Origin: Daphnia carinata
Taxonomy: Eukaryota; Arthropoda; Branchiopoda; Diplostraca; Daphniidae
NCBI RefSeq assembly: GCF_022539665.2
Contig: NC_081338.1
Coordinates: 6,064,446-6,128,445, forward strand
Direction of reading: 5' to 3'
Length of the DNA stretch: 64,000 nucleotides
The notes beneath the pieces were generated by a model that saw only the letters and a program-made list of their open reading frames with translations, was not told the origin of the DNA and made no database searches. Below, piece after piece: positions 10,802 to 24,091 of the stretch. Made by a program: the position numbers and the translations under genes. How positions within the stretch are numbered: the stretch's first letter is position 1; each line of letters opens with the position of its first letter.

Positions 10802-13800
10802 TGTATCTGCCGTCGCAACAACAAATGATACACGCCACCAGTTGATGAGCACAACAAATCACTCCCACTATTCTTCTTTTTCTCTGTTGCTGAATCAGAA
10901 GTAAGAAGAAAAGTTTGTCTTTCAAATAAGAAAAAGTAGTGAGTAGTGTATTTTTTTTCTGAGAGGATAATCTTTTTGTTTTCTTTTTTTTTTTTAATAA
11001 GTAATTTTCAAAAAACAAATTGCACGATAAGGAAAGAGCGACGAGCAGAATGAACTTGACCTCTGTTGGCCTAGCCTGTCACGGACATACTGAAAACAAA
11101 TTTGTTTTAATTTGCATTCTGCTAGTGGGCACGCGCTCTGGTGGGTTACCTTCGGGCGAAACAATGGGGTGACGTGGGGTCAGTGGGTGTTGAGTAAGGT
11201 CGCGCCAACCACCAGAGGGGTCTCCTGGTCGGCCATTTTGGTTGGGTGGTTTTAGTTTTTCTTTGCTACCGCCTTTTGCTTTGTTGACTCATCGACTTTT
11301 TGGTTGGGTTCCGGATAAGAAAACGAAAATGCGACTATCTAATTATGCAAAACAAAAAAGTCAAGTGCTACAGGTGGAAACAAAAAAAAAAAAAGAACAA
11401 AGAAAAGGAAGGTCAGAAGTGTGGGGAAGGATTTTGGTCATTAGGTAAAAGAAAAACCTTTTTTCTCTTTCTTTTTTTCTCTCCAGGGAGAAAAGTATGC
11501 AAATCCGTGAATCACCATTTTCCCTTTTTGTGTCCCTTCCTTCTCTAAGTCAGGGAGGATTAGAATTTTATGGAAATGAGTTTTTTTTTTACATCATTTA
11601 AACAAAATCTAAAGCGAATGAGTCAGCTGAATTCATCAGTCTTGATCGGCTGGTCAGTCTAGCGTGGTTGGTGGCAGTCGCCATCTTGAATTCACATTTT
11701 AGTTGGTCGCTTCCAATGCCCCCCCCCCCCCCCCCCAATTGCAGTTGGCATTGCTCATGTGAAGAGGTACGTCGTCACAACGTTTTTGCTAGTTTTCTCT
11801 TATATTCTGCTAGTCAATTAGTTTTAATTTCATTTTCTATTAATAATTTGCAATACGTTGTTAGATTAAAATTGGTAAGACCCTTTTTATTTTCATTCAA
11901 AATCTGTTTTATTTGTTCGAATGATTAGAGTAAAACTCGTGATCGGTATTTAATAGTTCAGCGTGTTGTTTATTTTAAAATTCAACGGTTTCGTGACATT
12001 AACGAAACGCTTTTCAGCACGTGATGAAATTGGGACTTTCCAATTAAAAGTATTGATCGACAGCCTAAAGGTTTTCTGTATCAAAGCATAAAAAAACGTC
12101 GATCGATCTCTTACCCAAACACTCGAGAACTTCAATGGCTACTCTTGTTTTCAGCTTTTATTAGGATTTACGGGATTGATTATTCATATTGCTTTAAAAA
12201 AACTGTTTCGCTTAGGAAAACATGCAGAAAGACATTTTATCGACCACAGCCGTTTTGATATACTGGTGCAAACGTGTTCATTTCTTTTTTCCTATGATAA
12301 AAATGCTTTTTTTTTTTTTTTTTACTTTTTCACACGCAGTCTGTTGAAGGATGACGCCATCGATCGTCGAAGGAACAAGTCCGGGCAGCTTTTAATACCA
12401 CCTACGTATCCTGTCAGTAAATATTGACACACTGTCATCGTGCAGCAGTCGTATCTAGCTTTCTTTTTAAATTGCCTTTTATTGTAAAGCTACATAAGCT
12501 CCCAATGGAGTCTGTGCATCGGAACGTGTGGCCACTCCATCCCTGATTCCAATCAGAAACGTGGAGGCCCCCCCCCCGCAGACGTAAACATCATCCAACT
12601 GTTGCATTTTTGGAGGTAGTAGTGGCACCATAATTAAAAGCTATCTTTAAATTTTTGTTTTTGTTTGTTTTGCACTTGCAGGGTCCTCTCGCTGTGTGTG
12701 GGAATTTAAAACGAGATATTTCGTTCTATTCTCGTGCCCCTTTTCTTAGAGGAAAAAACGTATTCATCACACAAAAGAAGCTTGAGCTAATCTAAGTCGA
12801 CAGCTGTTACGGTAGATAGAGCTGTCAGAAAAAGAGAGATGGAAACTTGTACGATGTTGGGCACCCTACTTTCATTTGTCATGTAATTATTATTAGAAGC
12901 CTTTTGTCCGTTTTGACGAAGAGGTAAGTCGATGGGTATAAAGAACTTCTTTCTAAAAGTTGTTTTGATTGGTTTCTATCTTACAGGCATCAAGGAAAAG
13001 AATTATCAAAGTGAGATGGGAGACTTCGGCGCACAAGTTTCCTTGCACAAGTGGCGCACCACCAGGAAACACTCCCACACGTTGACGTGCACGTCGGTTG
13101 TGTAGAAGAACAACCGAAGATGCGAGTGCAGTGTACCAGTATAGAGAAGTCCAATCGTCAACGGCCAGCAGTTCGCGTTTGGCATCCGTTCCAGCAAGTA
13201 TCGCACCTAGAGAACACGACGACGGAATAGTTTCTCGCTCGTCGCCGCCGGGCAAAAGCTTTTTGCCCGGCTGCTCATTTCGGATAATCAACAAAAGGTA
13301 TTTTCAGAGTAGCTAAAATTTTGATGAGGTCTCTAGCATTGATCAGGTTCTTGACATTTCTCAGACTAGCAAGGGTATTTACGTCAATTTAAGCTGTCAG
13401 AGTTTGAAATTCAATTCATGTTTATCATTTCATTTTGGAAGTAAATGTGTTAATGTACTAGGTGGTTTACACAGCTCTACTTCAAGTCCCGCAGTTGGTG
13501 AAATTGGGGTCGATTTACACACGCGCACACACACACAATTAGTTTCGTTTCCGAGTAGTGTCGGTACTAGGGATTAATCCGCACGAAAACTCATTAGTTT
13601 CTCCATTCCAGTCATGTTATTTGGTTTACAACAAAAAGAACAACAAACACTCTGAGCATTTAATCCAGTTGTAGTTATTTCATTGCCACCATGCCCAACT
13701 TTTTTTGTTTTCTCCCAGCACGCGTTATTTATTAATTGCTGCTACCTACCTCTTGTCTAACGCCATCTTTGATCATTTGTCGCAAATTTCCAATTCGCCT

Positions 13801-13841
13801 TGTGAATAATTCCTTTTTTTTTTTTTTTTGTCTCTCGACAG
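10802..13841. promoter_or_regulatory. Divergent intergenic region of the orphan gene and KChIP
   Basis: About 3 kb upstream of both genes. 11100-11260 is GC-richer and contains TCGGCCATTTTGG, and 11685-11695 has GCCATCTTG; both resemble YY1-type GCCATnTTG sites. A stretch at 13098-13296 is GC-rich, ends in AAAAG followed by GTATTT, and its phase fits the acceptor at 13839-13841, so it may be a 5' UTR exon of KChIP; it has no in-frame ATG. Mono-C tracts lie at 11719-11736 and about 12570. Confidence 0.4.
11719..11736 (+). repeat. Poly-C tract (18 C)
   Basis: Uninterrupted run of 18 C in the orphan/KChIP intergenic region. Such tracts are prone to length error in assemblies. Confidence 0.9.
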
Positions 13842-13899
13842 CCAATCCAGTAGCCAAACACAAGAAGAGAAGAAAAACAGAAACAAGCCGAAGGTGAAA

Positions 13900-16800
13900 A
13901 TGGCTTCGGTTATGACGGTGGATAGTGCCGTTGCTCTGAGGGTGGATAGTGCAAACAGGCGGCGACCGGGAACGACGTCAACGGGTGGCGGCGGCAGGGC
14001 GAAATTGTTGCCGACGATAACCGGCGTCGGCGCACCAACTGATCAACAGGGAGAAAATGCAGTGCCGCCGCTGTCGTGTACGACGGCCGTTGTTTCTCAT
14101 CACTCGTCGCAGGGCTTGCATTTCTTGACACGCTGCGGAACCGTTTGGGCCGGCTGTCTACGTGATCAAGTTAGACAGTGCTGGACAATGTTCACTAAAC
14201 GGAAAAAAGGTCTGTTTTGTTTTTTCTTTTTTCTTTTGGTTTTCCATTTAAATTTGTGGGAAAATTTCTTATTTTTGGAGGGATGTAGACGTCGTTTTGG
14301 ATAATGGCTCGATGGGATGGGCCATGTAAAAGGGAAAAGTTGGTCAATAGGGTCTTTTTTTTTTTTTTTTTTTTTTGCTTTCCGTGTCACTTTCGGAAAA
14401 CTTTTGAGTGGTGCATGGTCGTTGAGAACTTGTCACTAGAGTTGCCTTGAAAGAAAGGAACGTTGGGGGGGTGACGGTTCGGGGAGGGTTTAACTGGAAA
14501 GTGGTTCGGCCGCTTTAAGAGTTGTAAATCCGAGCGTGCGCTTCCACCAACTCTTTCGACCATTTAAAAATCGAATTTAACTTCAAACTTTATTGTGGTT
14601 ACATGTGGGATAGAGAGCGGAGTGACTCTGTGGGGATTCATTTTGTTTTCGGCAAGAGAATGGGGGCGAATCGATCGGGGGGGGGGGGGGCAATATCTTC
14701 TGTAGTAAATCATCTGATACGAACAGCAGCAGGAAAGTCCTGTATCTTTTTTCAGCTTACTTCCTCCCTTGTTTTTCAATACGAAAAAGAACGGATGTAG
14801 CACCACAGCAGTCCCTATTATATATTGGCTTGAACATATACTCGGAAACGCAAAAAAAAAATAAGGATAGATTTTTTTTTTTAAAGGGTCGCATTTCCGT
14901 TTCCTATTGCGTGTGTGCCCTGAGGCGGCAGTTGCGGATTTTCGAACGATCCAACCGCAACCATCCATCATTGTCGTGTCTGTCACCACTGTGTTAACAA
15001 TATTTCATTGCAACGAATAATAATATCCCCTTCCATTTTCGTAAAAGAAAACATTGACAGTGGCCCCGTCCCCGTATCGCAAAGTGTTGTGCCGTTTTCT
15101 TGCGAACGTGATTAATGCAATCGTCATCGATTTTGATTGTAATTGAAGATATTGGGCGGTTTCTCTTTTTTTTTTTATATTGTTAGGTGTTCTCTTGTTT
15201 GGTACGGTGAGGGGTTGCTTTGCTTTGATCTGTGTGATTGCGAAAGCAACCGGTCGTCGGGATATTTTCTTTGATTTTTCAACAACTGTCAAAGGAGAAT
15301 TATGAGCAAAAAAAAAAAAAAAAGGTCGATATAATCTGTCTAAACAAAAAGTAGGGAAGATTGATGTTCTTTTTCACTTTATTCACGGGAAAGAACAGCT
15401 ACTCGGAATGATGAACGACGGGCGTTCTTGTTAAGTTTTCCGTTGGGATCCGACTTTTTATTTCTTAGACTCTGGAGTCGTAAAAACGTGAAAAAAAGGG
15501 GGGAAATAGTTTTTTTCCGTGTTAAAATTTTTTAAATTAAATTGACTTGCCCTATTTGATCATTAAAAATGGCAACACTGTGAAATTGGAGGGGTTGTCC
15601 GTGTGTCCCCTCCTCTCTCACGGGACTCTTATATCCAATTTTACTGGGTACGAATATCTTTTATGATAATGTTTTTTCTTGTTACGGTGGAACGTTTGTT
15701 ATCCAATCTCTTAAGGGGTGGTAGGCGGAAAGTCTTATTTGAGTGTCCTTGTCCTGACACATGTTTACCAATTATCGTGATGGAATCGAATGTCTTTTGT
15801 TTTCTGGCCTATTTTTCTTCTCCCTTGGAAGAGGTTCTTTTGTAGGGACGAGATACCCGCCGTTTTCTAGACACCCATCGTTGCGTCATGTTGTGGGAGG
15901 GGCGTTATTTTATTCTTTTCTATGCGGGAAAACTAGAGCTCCGCCTACTGGATGTACTTAAAAATGTGCGAGGATTCGATATGTTATTGAGCCAGAATAC
16001 GCGGTTAAGCTGACGTGTATGAAACGAGTTGTATTAAGGTACATTATTCCTGTCACGTGCAAATAGCGAGCAGGCGGAGTTGATCGCAATTCGGTGATCT
16101 CTGAAAAGAGCATTATATTGCTGAAATTGCATCCATCGTTCCTGTCCATTGAATATCAATATCGCCTGGCCAACTTCATTTTCTCAGTTATCGCCATGTG
16201 CGTTTTTGTTCTTTTAAGTATTGTGATCTTTAATCCTATGGGTTTGTGCATTTTCATGTGGCACCACCTAGCGGTCAGCGTTGAAACTATACGTAGGTTC
16301 AAGTGTTACGGCTAAAGCGAAAAAAAAAGTAATCTACCAAAAAAAAAAAAAACAATTCCATCCGGCGGACGGGGTTGTTTTTACCTTCCCCCCCCCCTTC
16401 CTCTATCCGCTTGCCAAATAAAAAGCGTTTGCGTCCGTTTTTCTTCGTTACATTATTCGCCCTACTTGCTCAGTGTCCTCGACGTCATCGACGTTGTTGT
16501 ATAATAGACGTGTGTTGCACGTGCCTGGTACGCACAGACTGAGAGATGGCCCTTATTGATTTTTTTTTAAAAAACACAATTTGATAGGAGCCTTAGTTTT
16601 TTTTTGTTTTTCTGTTGTTTCCTCGTTACACTGTCGTATTCATGAATTCAATGATACGTGTCTCGGGTGTCTGTCCATCTATCACCCCACCGTCCCAAGA
16701 TTAGATGCCGGGCGTCGCACACTGTCACTCATCTTACACTTAAAACAATAACGTAGACATGGTGCCTTGTTTGCTCGTCATTGTCCCGTCCTAATGCGAT

Positions 16801-19800
16801 TTGAAAGGCGACTGTTATTACCCTTGATCCGTGTAACGTGTCCCCGCACCACTCCCATCAGTTAGTGCACAGTGTTCCCCTTTGAAATTGCTTTGACACT
16901 CGTTCCGTAAAAAAGATTATGCATTTTAATCCTTCCCCTAAAACGGTGTCCGTGGAAAGGTCAAAGAGTTTGAAACAAAGAACTTTTTTTTTTGATTTTA
17001 TTTAGTTTTTCAATTTTAATTGGCGCGCAGGTATAGAAAGATTTTTTTTTTTTTTTTTTTTTTTTTCTTATGTAACAAAAGCTTCCATTGCACGGTTGCC
17101 GACAGAGGTGGTGGGTTTTTTAGGACCATCCTCCTCACTTTCTCGATATAGTACACACACACACACAGTGCTGTGTATAGTATAAGACCGGGACTCCAGG
17201 ACCGACTACAGTGGCATTCCGCCTCTGTCGCTCACGCAGTTCGGTGTTGTTAACGTGCGTCGCAAGCGGGATCGGCTTTTATTCATGCGGAATATATTTA
17301 CTAAAGAAAAATAAAGAAAGGTTTTTTTTTTTTTGCTTTAACAAAGAATTAAGCCATTGTTTAAGGGGATTTCCCTCATTTGGCGTTTTGTGTGTGCGCG
17401 CGCGATTGTCTTTCTCGTCTAGTGTGCGGATGCTGAGGAGTTGGTGTTTTTTTTTTTATAATTTTTTTGCTTAGATGTTTGTTGTTTAGTTTTGTTGATG
17501 TTAAATGGTGGTGGGGGAAGAGAGAGTAAATGTGATTAGCTGATTGGGACCGACTGAGCTGTAGTGTTATTTCCGGTTGGTGCGTTTCTTGTGAGTCTTG
17601 CAGCTGCTGCAACGGGTCTTTTCTTTTAACAAGGAATAAAAGTGTACACATGTCCCACCTTCATTTGCGTGAGTGCACCTCGTCTCGTCACTTTGAGTAG
17701 AATTTGGACGGTGGGTGGGGAAAAACGCGTGATTTACGGTTGTTTTTTTAAAAACCCCCCGGTTCTTCTTTCAAGAAACGCAAAGTGAATTGATAATTTT
17801 TTGTTTACCGGCCGTTGTGGTTACCAAGAAGAGTTGCGATATGTCGAAAAAGACGAAAGAAGCTCAACTCGGTAAATGTTTGGAATGATATTCTGCGTTT
17901 GACAATGATCTATTTGCATCTTAACATAAAAAACAATTTACATTTCTGTTTTTTTTTTTTTTTAGAGGAAGATTTGGATGACGTCATGTTCGGCAAAACG
18001 ACTCGTCATCGACCAGAGGAACTGAAGTCACTGGAGAGGTCGACGAAATTCACCCGGAAGGAAATCCAGCTGATTTATCGCGGATTTAAACAGGTTTCTC
18101 TTTTTTTTTGTCTAAAAATATTCTGCTCTTCTTTGTTCCTCATTGTGGATGAATTTTCCTTGGAATGCCTTGCGGCTTCCTGCTATTAGAGGCATCATTA
18201 AAATAATAATAACAATAATTCTTTTCTTCGCCTTTCGGCGATCTGCGAGCACTCCCCGTCTATGTTCTGTATCGTAATGATCCTTCAACTCTCCATCCCA
18301 CCGTACACACACACTCGACTCTCTTTTGTCTAATACCCCTTCTCAAATGTAGATGTTATATATTCTTCCATGTCTCATTGACAAAAAAAAAGGAAGGGAA
18401 AGCTTATGTTAAAGAAAACTGCAAAAGGAAAGGAGGGGGGGGGGGGTTTAAAGGAAAACTATACTTAATCATTGGGTGAAAAGAAAATTGGCAGCCACGC
18501 AGAGAGTAGTATTTCAACAGCCACTTGCAAAAACTCTTGGTAGAGCCAAAAAACTCGTGTCTTCATTTCATTTTTCTCGGAAATTCTCACGCTGGCAGTG
18601 GGCGGTGATACTAATAATTTATCGATTAAGACTAGACGCACATATGATTCATTGACTGCCATTGCTTTAGTGCTCAATTCTTTGATCCAAAAAAAAAAAA
18701 AAAAAAAAAAGGGAAAGGAAAAGAGTGAAGTGCTTTTCTTTAGAGAAGCTGTAGGCGGGGTAGAGTTTATCTTTTCGGGGGCGATTGCGTTCGGATTTAC
18801 TGTCTTAAAGCCACAAGAGACTCACCGTACGGGAGAAAGATAAAGTGCTCTTCATTTCGGATTAAGACGTGATATAAATCTTCGATAGGCCACACCCCTT
18901 CAATGTAAAAACGCCTTACTCCACTGTTTCTTGCCCAACTCAGCAGAGATGTACGTACGTCTAGCAATGTGTGTCCTTAAGGGACGGACAAGCCCAGTCC
19001 GCTGTCAGCTGATTTCCTTTTTTTTTTATTGTATATTTCTCTGCGTCTGGTATAAAAAAAAAAAAAAAAAAAAAAAGAGACGTCCGTCCGTGACCAGCTG
19101 TTCGTTTTTGTGTTTGCAACTCGAAACGAAATGCAGCAGTAATGTTTATCAGGTTTTGTGTTTTAGGGTCAGGGTTCGTTTCGCTACACCAATTTTTCTT
19201 GATGCAATTTTTTTTTTTTTTTTTTTCAGTCGCTCCTAATCGATCGATGAGCAAATCAGAACAAAAGAGACGGAATGTCTTACTGTCACGCGTGAGTGTA
19301 CGAAGAGTGGATATTGAACAAATCATAAATTCCGGTTAGCGTCTCTTCGTTTGATGAAAACTGCACCGACAAAAGTCGATAGATCTCAGTTTCCTCACAA
19401 CGGATTTCTTCTTGTTTTTGTTTTTTTTTTTGAATCAAAATTCCCGAGTTTTGAATGGCTCCGGTTGTGTGAGGTCCCCCCCTCAACTCGGCTTTGACCG
19501 CATTTGTTTGTGTGTGTGTGTGTGTGTGTGCGTCTAAATATAACACTCCGAGGGGGAAGGGAAGGGGGGGGGGTTTGAGAGAGACGAGAGAAATTCGGTA
19601 ATAAATCCCTTTTGGTTGGCATTGTCAAAACAAGAAGGAAAAAAAAAAAACGAGATGACAAAAAAAAAAAAAAAAAAAAGGAAATACAGAGGGAAATAAA
19701 TAATTTCCCCTCCCCCAACAATGTTTTGGCTACGGTTACGCAAAAGCCGGTTGTTGTGCCAAAAGGAAATCTTTAGATGTGTAGCCAAAATAAATTTTCC

Positions 19801-22361
19801 TTTAACAATTTTGATGCGCGTACGTATGTGTATAAATAAAATTACGATTTCCCCTTCTTTTCAGGAGTGCCCCAACGGAGTCGTCGACGAGCAGTCCTTC
19901 AAGGAGATCTTCGTCCAATTCTTCCCGCAAGGAGGTGCACATTTTCAATTCCAAATTATTATTATTTTATTTTTTTCCCTTCTAACTTTTGGGAAAAGCG
20001 CTGGAAATCCCCTTTCGCCGTGGAGAACAGATGAAGAGGAACATTTTTAAATGACACGAATTGCATCTTGTCAAATATCGATCCTATTGCAGTAGAAACG
20101 TCCAGGGTCGATAGGTTAATTTTCTTTTCTTTTTTTTTTTTTTTATTCTCCAAGGGTCCGAGCTCCTTTTGACAAGTTACTATCAATAGCAAGTTGATTG
20201 TAACTCGCCTGCGAAAGTCATTCCCCCCCCCCCCCCATAAATCTTATTTTATTCATTTAGCTGAAATATTTTTCTATTAAAGTCAAGAATATTTTTTGAG
20301 CATTGGGAAGCAGGAAAAACAAAACAAACAAAACAAATGCAGTTATTTATTATTGTGATATGGCGTAGCGTGTCACGCCATCCGTCCATTTATACGTGTA
20401 TCTACTCACGGTAGCACAGCGTTGTACCGTAATCGTATCGCTACAATATTCTTGGCATGTCTCTTCAGTTAAACAAACCCTCCCCTTCCTCTTGTTTCTG
20501 ACATGTCGGTGATGGACTCGCGCTCACATGTAAACGTAACGAGACTTTTGCACTAGAAGACATCTCCCCGCGCGAAAAATAGGGCCACTTTAAAAGGCCA
20601 ATGTTATTGGGTGTCGAGAAATTTTGGGGGGGGAATGTATATCTGGCCACGACAGGCCGTCATTTGCATGCCAGGCATTTTGTAGAGACAACAAATCCAA
20701 CGGATTTGTCAGCCCCGTTTCAAACGGCGCCAATTGCCGTTTATAGGCCCAGCTGGCACCGATGATAACGCCCTTTCGTTTATAAAAAGCAGACAAATAC
20801 CAGTTGCTATTTGTTTTTGTTTTTTTGTTTTGTTTTTTTTTTGCGCTGAAAGTTTTAAATTATATTCAAGTCAAATTTGAACAAAAGAGAAATGTTTGGA
20901 AGTATATTTTTTGATAGAAAATTAAACATTTGAAGTAGCCAAAAACAGGGTCCAGCTAGTTGAGAGTAGGATTATTGATCCTGCCGGAAAGCTCCGCTAC
21001 TGCGCTCCGATATTGGTGCAACAGCGTACACATGAAAATGATGTGCGTATAGTACAAAGAACTGTCCTGATGACGTCAAACGTGAAAAAAAAAGAAAAAC
21101 AAGTCACTCGATACCTTCCCCCCCCCCTCCCCTCACTTCCGCGGACTCTTTTGTGATTCGCAATAGCTTATCGTATTAATATGTGATGATAATAAGCATG
21201 TCTCCATTTTCTTTCTTGTTAGATGCCAGCCAATACGCTCATTATGTCTTCAAGACGTTTAAGAACGGCACTACTGGCACCATCAAATTCGAGGTTATCG
21301 CATTAGCCTGTTATTTCATTTTCAATCTGTTTGAATCTCGAGACGTTACTCAATTCGATTGGTGTGTACGCAAACAGGATTTCTTGCAGTCGCTGTCGCA
21401 AGCGTCGCGCGGAACCATCCAGGAGAAACTGCGCTGGATTTTCGGCCTCTACGATCTCAACGGCGACGGATACATCACCAAAGCTGAAATGACTAGCGTG
21501 TAAATATATACGCCGAGCCCTTTTGTCCTTCCGTGTGTCAGTCAATTGTTTTTCATCTCCCTGTTTATTGATGCAGGGCTGTGGCTATTTTCGACATGTT
21601 GGGCAGACACGCCGCGCCGTCCGTCGACGATCAAACAGCGTCCAAGCACGTCGATCAGATCTTCCACGTACGCCCTTTTATTTTATTTTTTTTTTTTTTC
21701 CTCTTTTGTTTTGTTTATAGGAACCCATTGTTATTATGGGGCTAAGGTATTTTTAAGGAGATTTGAACTATCTAAGTCTAATTATTTTCAGATTTTAACG
21801 GAAGTGATCGATAAGACGAGAGGCTCTTTAACGAACGGGTTGAATTAAACTTTGCAATCAGTGTCGTATATGCGCTGTCTAAAATTCATGTATTACATAA
21901 CGTGGGAGGAGGGAGTACGAACGTTGTCCTGATTGGTGCGTCTGTCTTTTTATTGACAATGAAAGATGAACCCAATGCCTTAATGCCGAACCTCCTCTCA
22001 GTTTCATTAATTGTCTTGTGTGTGTGACGGTAGAGGTTATCTAGACAATATGGTAGATGGCGTAAAGCGATCTCGATTTATGCGGATGCTATTAATGGTG
22101 CGTGTTGCGTCCAGATTATGAGCATTTATTAACGCATTTTTCTTTTTCTTTTTTCTCTTTTCTTGTGCTGGAACACGGGGTGTGTAAAAAAAAAAAAAAA
22201 AAAAATTCCCATCCGGATGGTCGGCCGCCCGTCTTTGATTGATGATGCAGAAAATCGATGCGAACCATGACGGCCTTATCACTTTTGAGGAACTGAGTCA
22301 GTGGTGCACGCGTGAGGAACGCTTCGTCAAGTCGTTGGGTATGCTCGACACGGTACTTTGA
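13900..22361 (+). CDS. Kv channel-interacting protein (KChIP) homologue, long isoform
   Basis: Calcium sensor of the NCS/KChIP family, which binds the N-terminus of Kv4 (Shal) channels. Seven exons: 13900-14209, 17966-18093, 19865-19934, 21223-21293, 21378-21499, 21577-21667, 22251-22361, total 903 nt (300 aa). The first 103 residues are a variable basic, Thr/Gly-rich N-terminus with a Cys-containing segment before the core, a possible palmitoylation region. The core starts EEDLDDVMFGKTTRHRPEEL, with RKEIQLIYRGFKQECPNGVV (degenerate EF1), EF2 at about 183-194, EF3 loop DLNGDGYITKAE (219-230) and EF4 loop DANHDGLITFEE (267-278). EF3 and EF4 keep all usual ligands; EF2 begins with Lys. Intron 1 is 3.8 kb. 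The start is the first ATG with a good context in an open exon whose acceptor is at 13839-13841. Drosophila CG5890 is the family counterpart I recall. Confidence 0.92.
14677..14690 (+). repeat. Poly-G tract (14 G)
   Basis: Uninterrupted G run inside KChIP intron 1. Confidence 0.85.
17841..17871 (+). CDS. Alternative first coding exon of the KChIP gene
   Basis: ATG followed by ten codons reads MSKKTKEAQL, then one base (G) before a GTAAAT donor. It lies 94 bp before exon 2 at 17966. The phase (1) is identical to that of the long first exon, so splicing gives MSKKTKEAQLEEDLDDVMFG and a 207-aa protein, the normal size for a short KChIP. Alternative N-terminal exons are typical of KChIP genes. 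The splice is inferred; the phase match and the donor are seen. Confidence 0.7.
19509..19530 (+). repeat. (TG)11 microsatellite
   Basis: Perfect dinucleotide repeat of 22 nt in the KChIP intron between exons 2 and 3. Confidence 0.9.
20223..20236 (+). repeat. Poly-C tract (14 C)
   Basis: Uninterrupted C run in the KChIP intron between exons 3 and 4. Confidence 0.85.
21071..21078 (+). promoter_or_regulatory. Palindromic CRE-like site in a KChIP intron
   Basis: Full TGACGTCA, 145 bp before exon 4. An eight-base match can occur by chance; no function is shown. Confidence 0.3.
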
Positions 22362-22596
22362 AGAACACGGTTTTTTTTTGTTTTTTTTTAAAGTCGGATA
22401 TGCCTCGCGTCATCTAAACACAATTTTTCACATTGATATTGTAATATCTTTTCTTAAAAGAGAATTAATCATTCAAAAGTGAAGAATTATTCGAATTGTG
22501 TCACATGGTTTTCAATAGCAACGGAGGGCTACCGCGTGCGTGTGCGAAATGATTTTTTTTTTTTAAATTATTATTTTTCCATTATTTGGATTGAGC

Positions 22597-22602
22597 AATA
22601 AA
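22597..22602 (+). terminator. Poly(A) signal of KChIP
   Basis: AATAAA 236 nt after the KChIP stop codon, the first canonical signal downstream. Confidence 0.6.
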
Positions 22603-24077
22603 TAGTTAATACTTTTACGTGTAATTTTAGATATGGACATTTGATGAATGCGCATTCCCTCTATTCATTTAGCTGGAATTTGAATTCTCTTTTCCCGTCC
22701 CTCAAGTGTGAACAGTTTTATTTCAATTTCATTACAAACTTCTTTTTTTAAATTTTCCCATGTTATCCTTCCTGAAATATTTACAAAAAAAAAAAAAAAT
22801 GTGTGAATAGTGTGAATTGTTGTGATTTGAATCCTATTGACAAACCCGGGTGCTGCCAGCCTCTCTGATTTTCCTTTGATCAAATCAATTGAAACTGAGT
22901 TTCATCTTTTTCCTTTCATCATATCTTTCAGTATTTGTGTGAAAAATATATCTTTACATCTCTCCTGAAATCTCTTCCAAAAAACAAAAAAACAAAAATG
23001 TGTTTACTTTCAACTTTTACTCCTCCGGATTCTATCGAATGAAAATCTTTCATTAACGCATTCCGCTCGGCTGACCTTTTGTGCTTCTTAATTATGCGCC
23101 ACATCCTGCGTTCCAAGAATTAAAAACGAGGTACCCTGCAGAGATTTAAAAGCACAAAGTTTCTGACAGTTTGGCACTTGTTTATTTTCTATTAACAGAT
23201 CTATGAAATACTGTTGGCAGCTCTCACAACCGGAAATTTCAAACGCTTTTCCACTAATTCAATTTCCGTCTTTTGACGTGATTTCAAACGTGGCGAATCT
23301 GTTCAGAAACTTTGGCATCCCATTCTCACTTTGGCCCGTTTCATTTTTAAATACGATTCCTAGCAAAGGCCCGGTCCGACCGTCTCATCGTATCGATCAA
23401 GCAGCTCGGAGGCACTTCATGCTGTTATGAGTAGGAGGAGCTGTATGTCTTGTACAGTGTGTGTGTGTGTATCTTACAGGCACACATTTATATATACGTG
23501 CTCGACATTCAGCCGATTTCCCAACAGGCTCTTCTTTTTTATTATAAGAAGTAGGAAAAAAAAAGGTGGAAGAAGAAGTTTCCGCCCTTTGACGTTTATT
23601 CTTGTGCTTAGTATATAGAATAAAAGGGTTCAAAAGAAAACTTTCTGCCTGGTGGGAATAAATAAAAACGTTACAAGTGAAGCCTGTAATGGTTGAAAGA
23701 TGGCGTAAACTTTGATTTTTCTCTAGATTGCGTCTGCTGGTTCTCACACAAAATTTTGTTTTTATAAGAAATAAACAAAAATAGAAAAAATCAGCCGATG
23801 AATTTATAAACTTCCCGTGAAAGTACGAAACAAGTTGTTGTCACGGCAACTTCAACAGGTGCGTGAAGACGTATCATGTAGAAACGAGAACTTAACACTT
23901 ATCGGCTTAATGTCTCATGTCGCGTGGGAAATATTTAAGGCTGGTAAGGCGAAAAACAGAAAAATAGAAAACAAAAGAACAGAGGGTGGAGTGAAGGTGT
24001 AAATCATTGTCGTTATTTTTCCTCGTATTGGGGCTGGTTGTTATTTAAAAGGTTTAATATTTGATTACATCAAGAAC
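22603..24077. other. Intergenic region between KChIP and QDPR
   Basis: About 1.5 kb, AT-rich, with poly-A/T runs and a short (GT) repeat near 23458-23470. No splice-supported coding segment was seen. Confidence 0.45.
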
Positions 24078-24091
24078 ATGTCCAGAAAAAG
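24078..24091 (+). CDS. Possible upstream coding exon of QDPR (MSRK...)
   Basis: ATG TCC AGA AAA AG ends at a strong GTAAGC donor in phase 2. The acceptor CCCCAG at 24267-24272 opens an exon starting at 24273 that restores the frame and runs without a stop into the QDPR start codon at 24469. The joined leader would add 70 residues, including the hydrophobic run LFYLFLLSLLTTVAVVKFF. The sites are seen; use of this exon is inferred. Confidence 0.45.

Noticed and set aside
12953-13294. 113-codon minus frame and an overlapping + frame upstream of KChIP
   Set aside because: No start context, no domain, and an equal-length frame on the other strand. The GC-rich stretch is better read as a possible 5' UTR exon.
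18690-19700. Many poly-A/poly-T runs as retroposon tails
   Set aside because: They occur throughout introns and spacers on both strands without target-site duplications or adjacent element bodies; simple-sequence expansion is enough.
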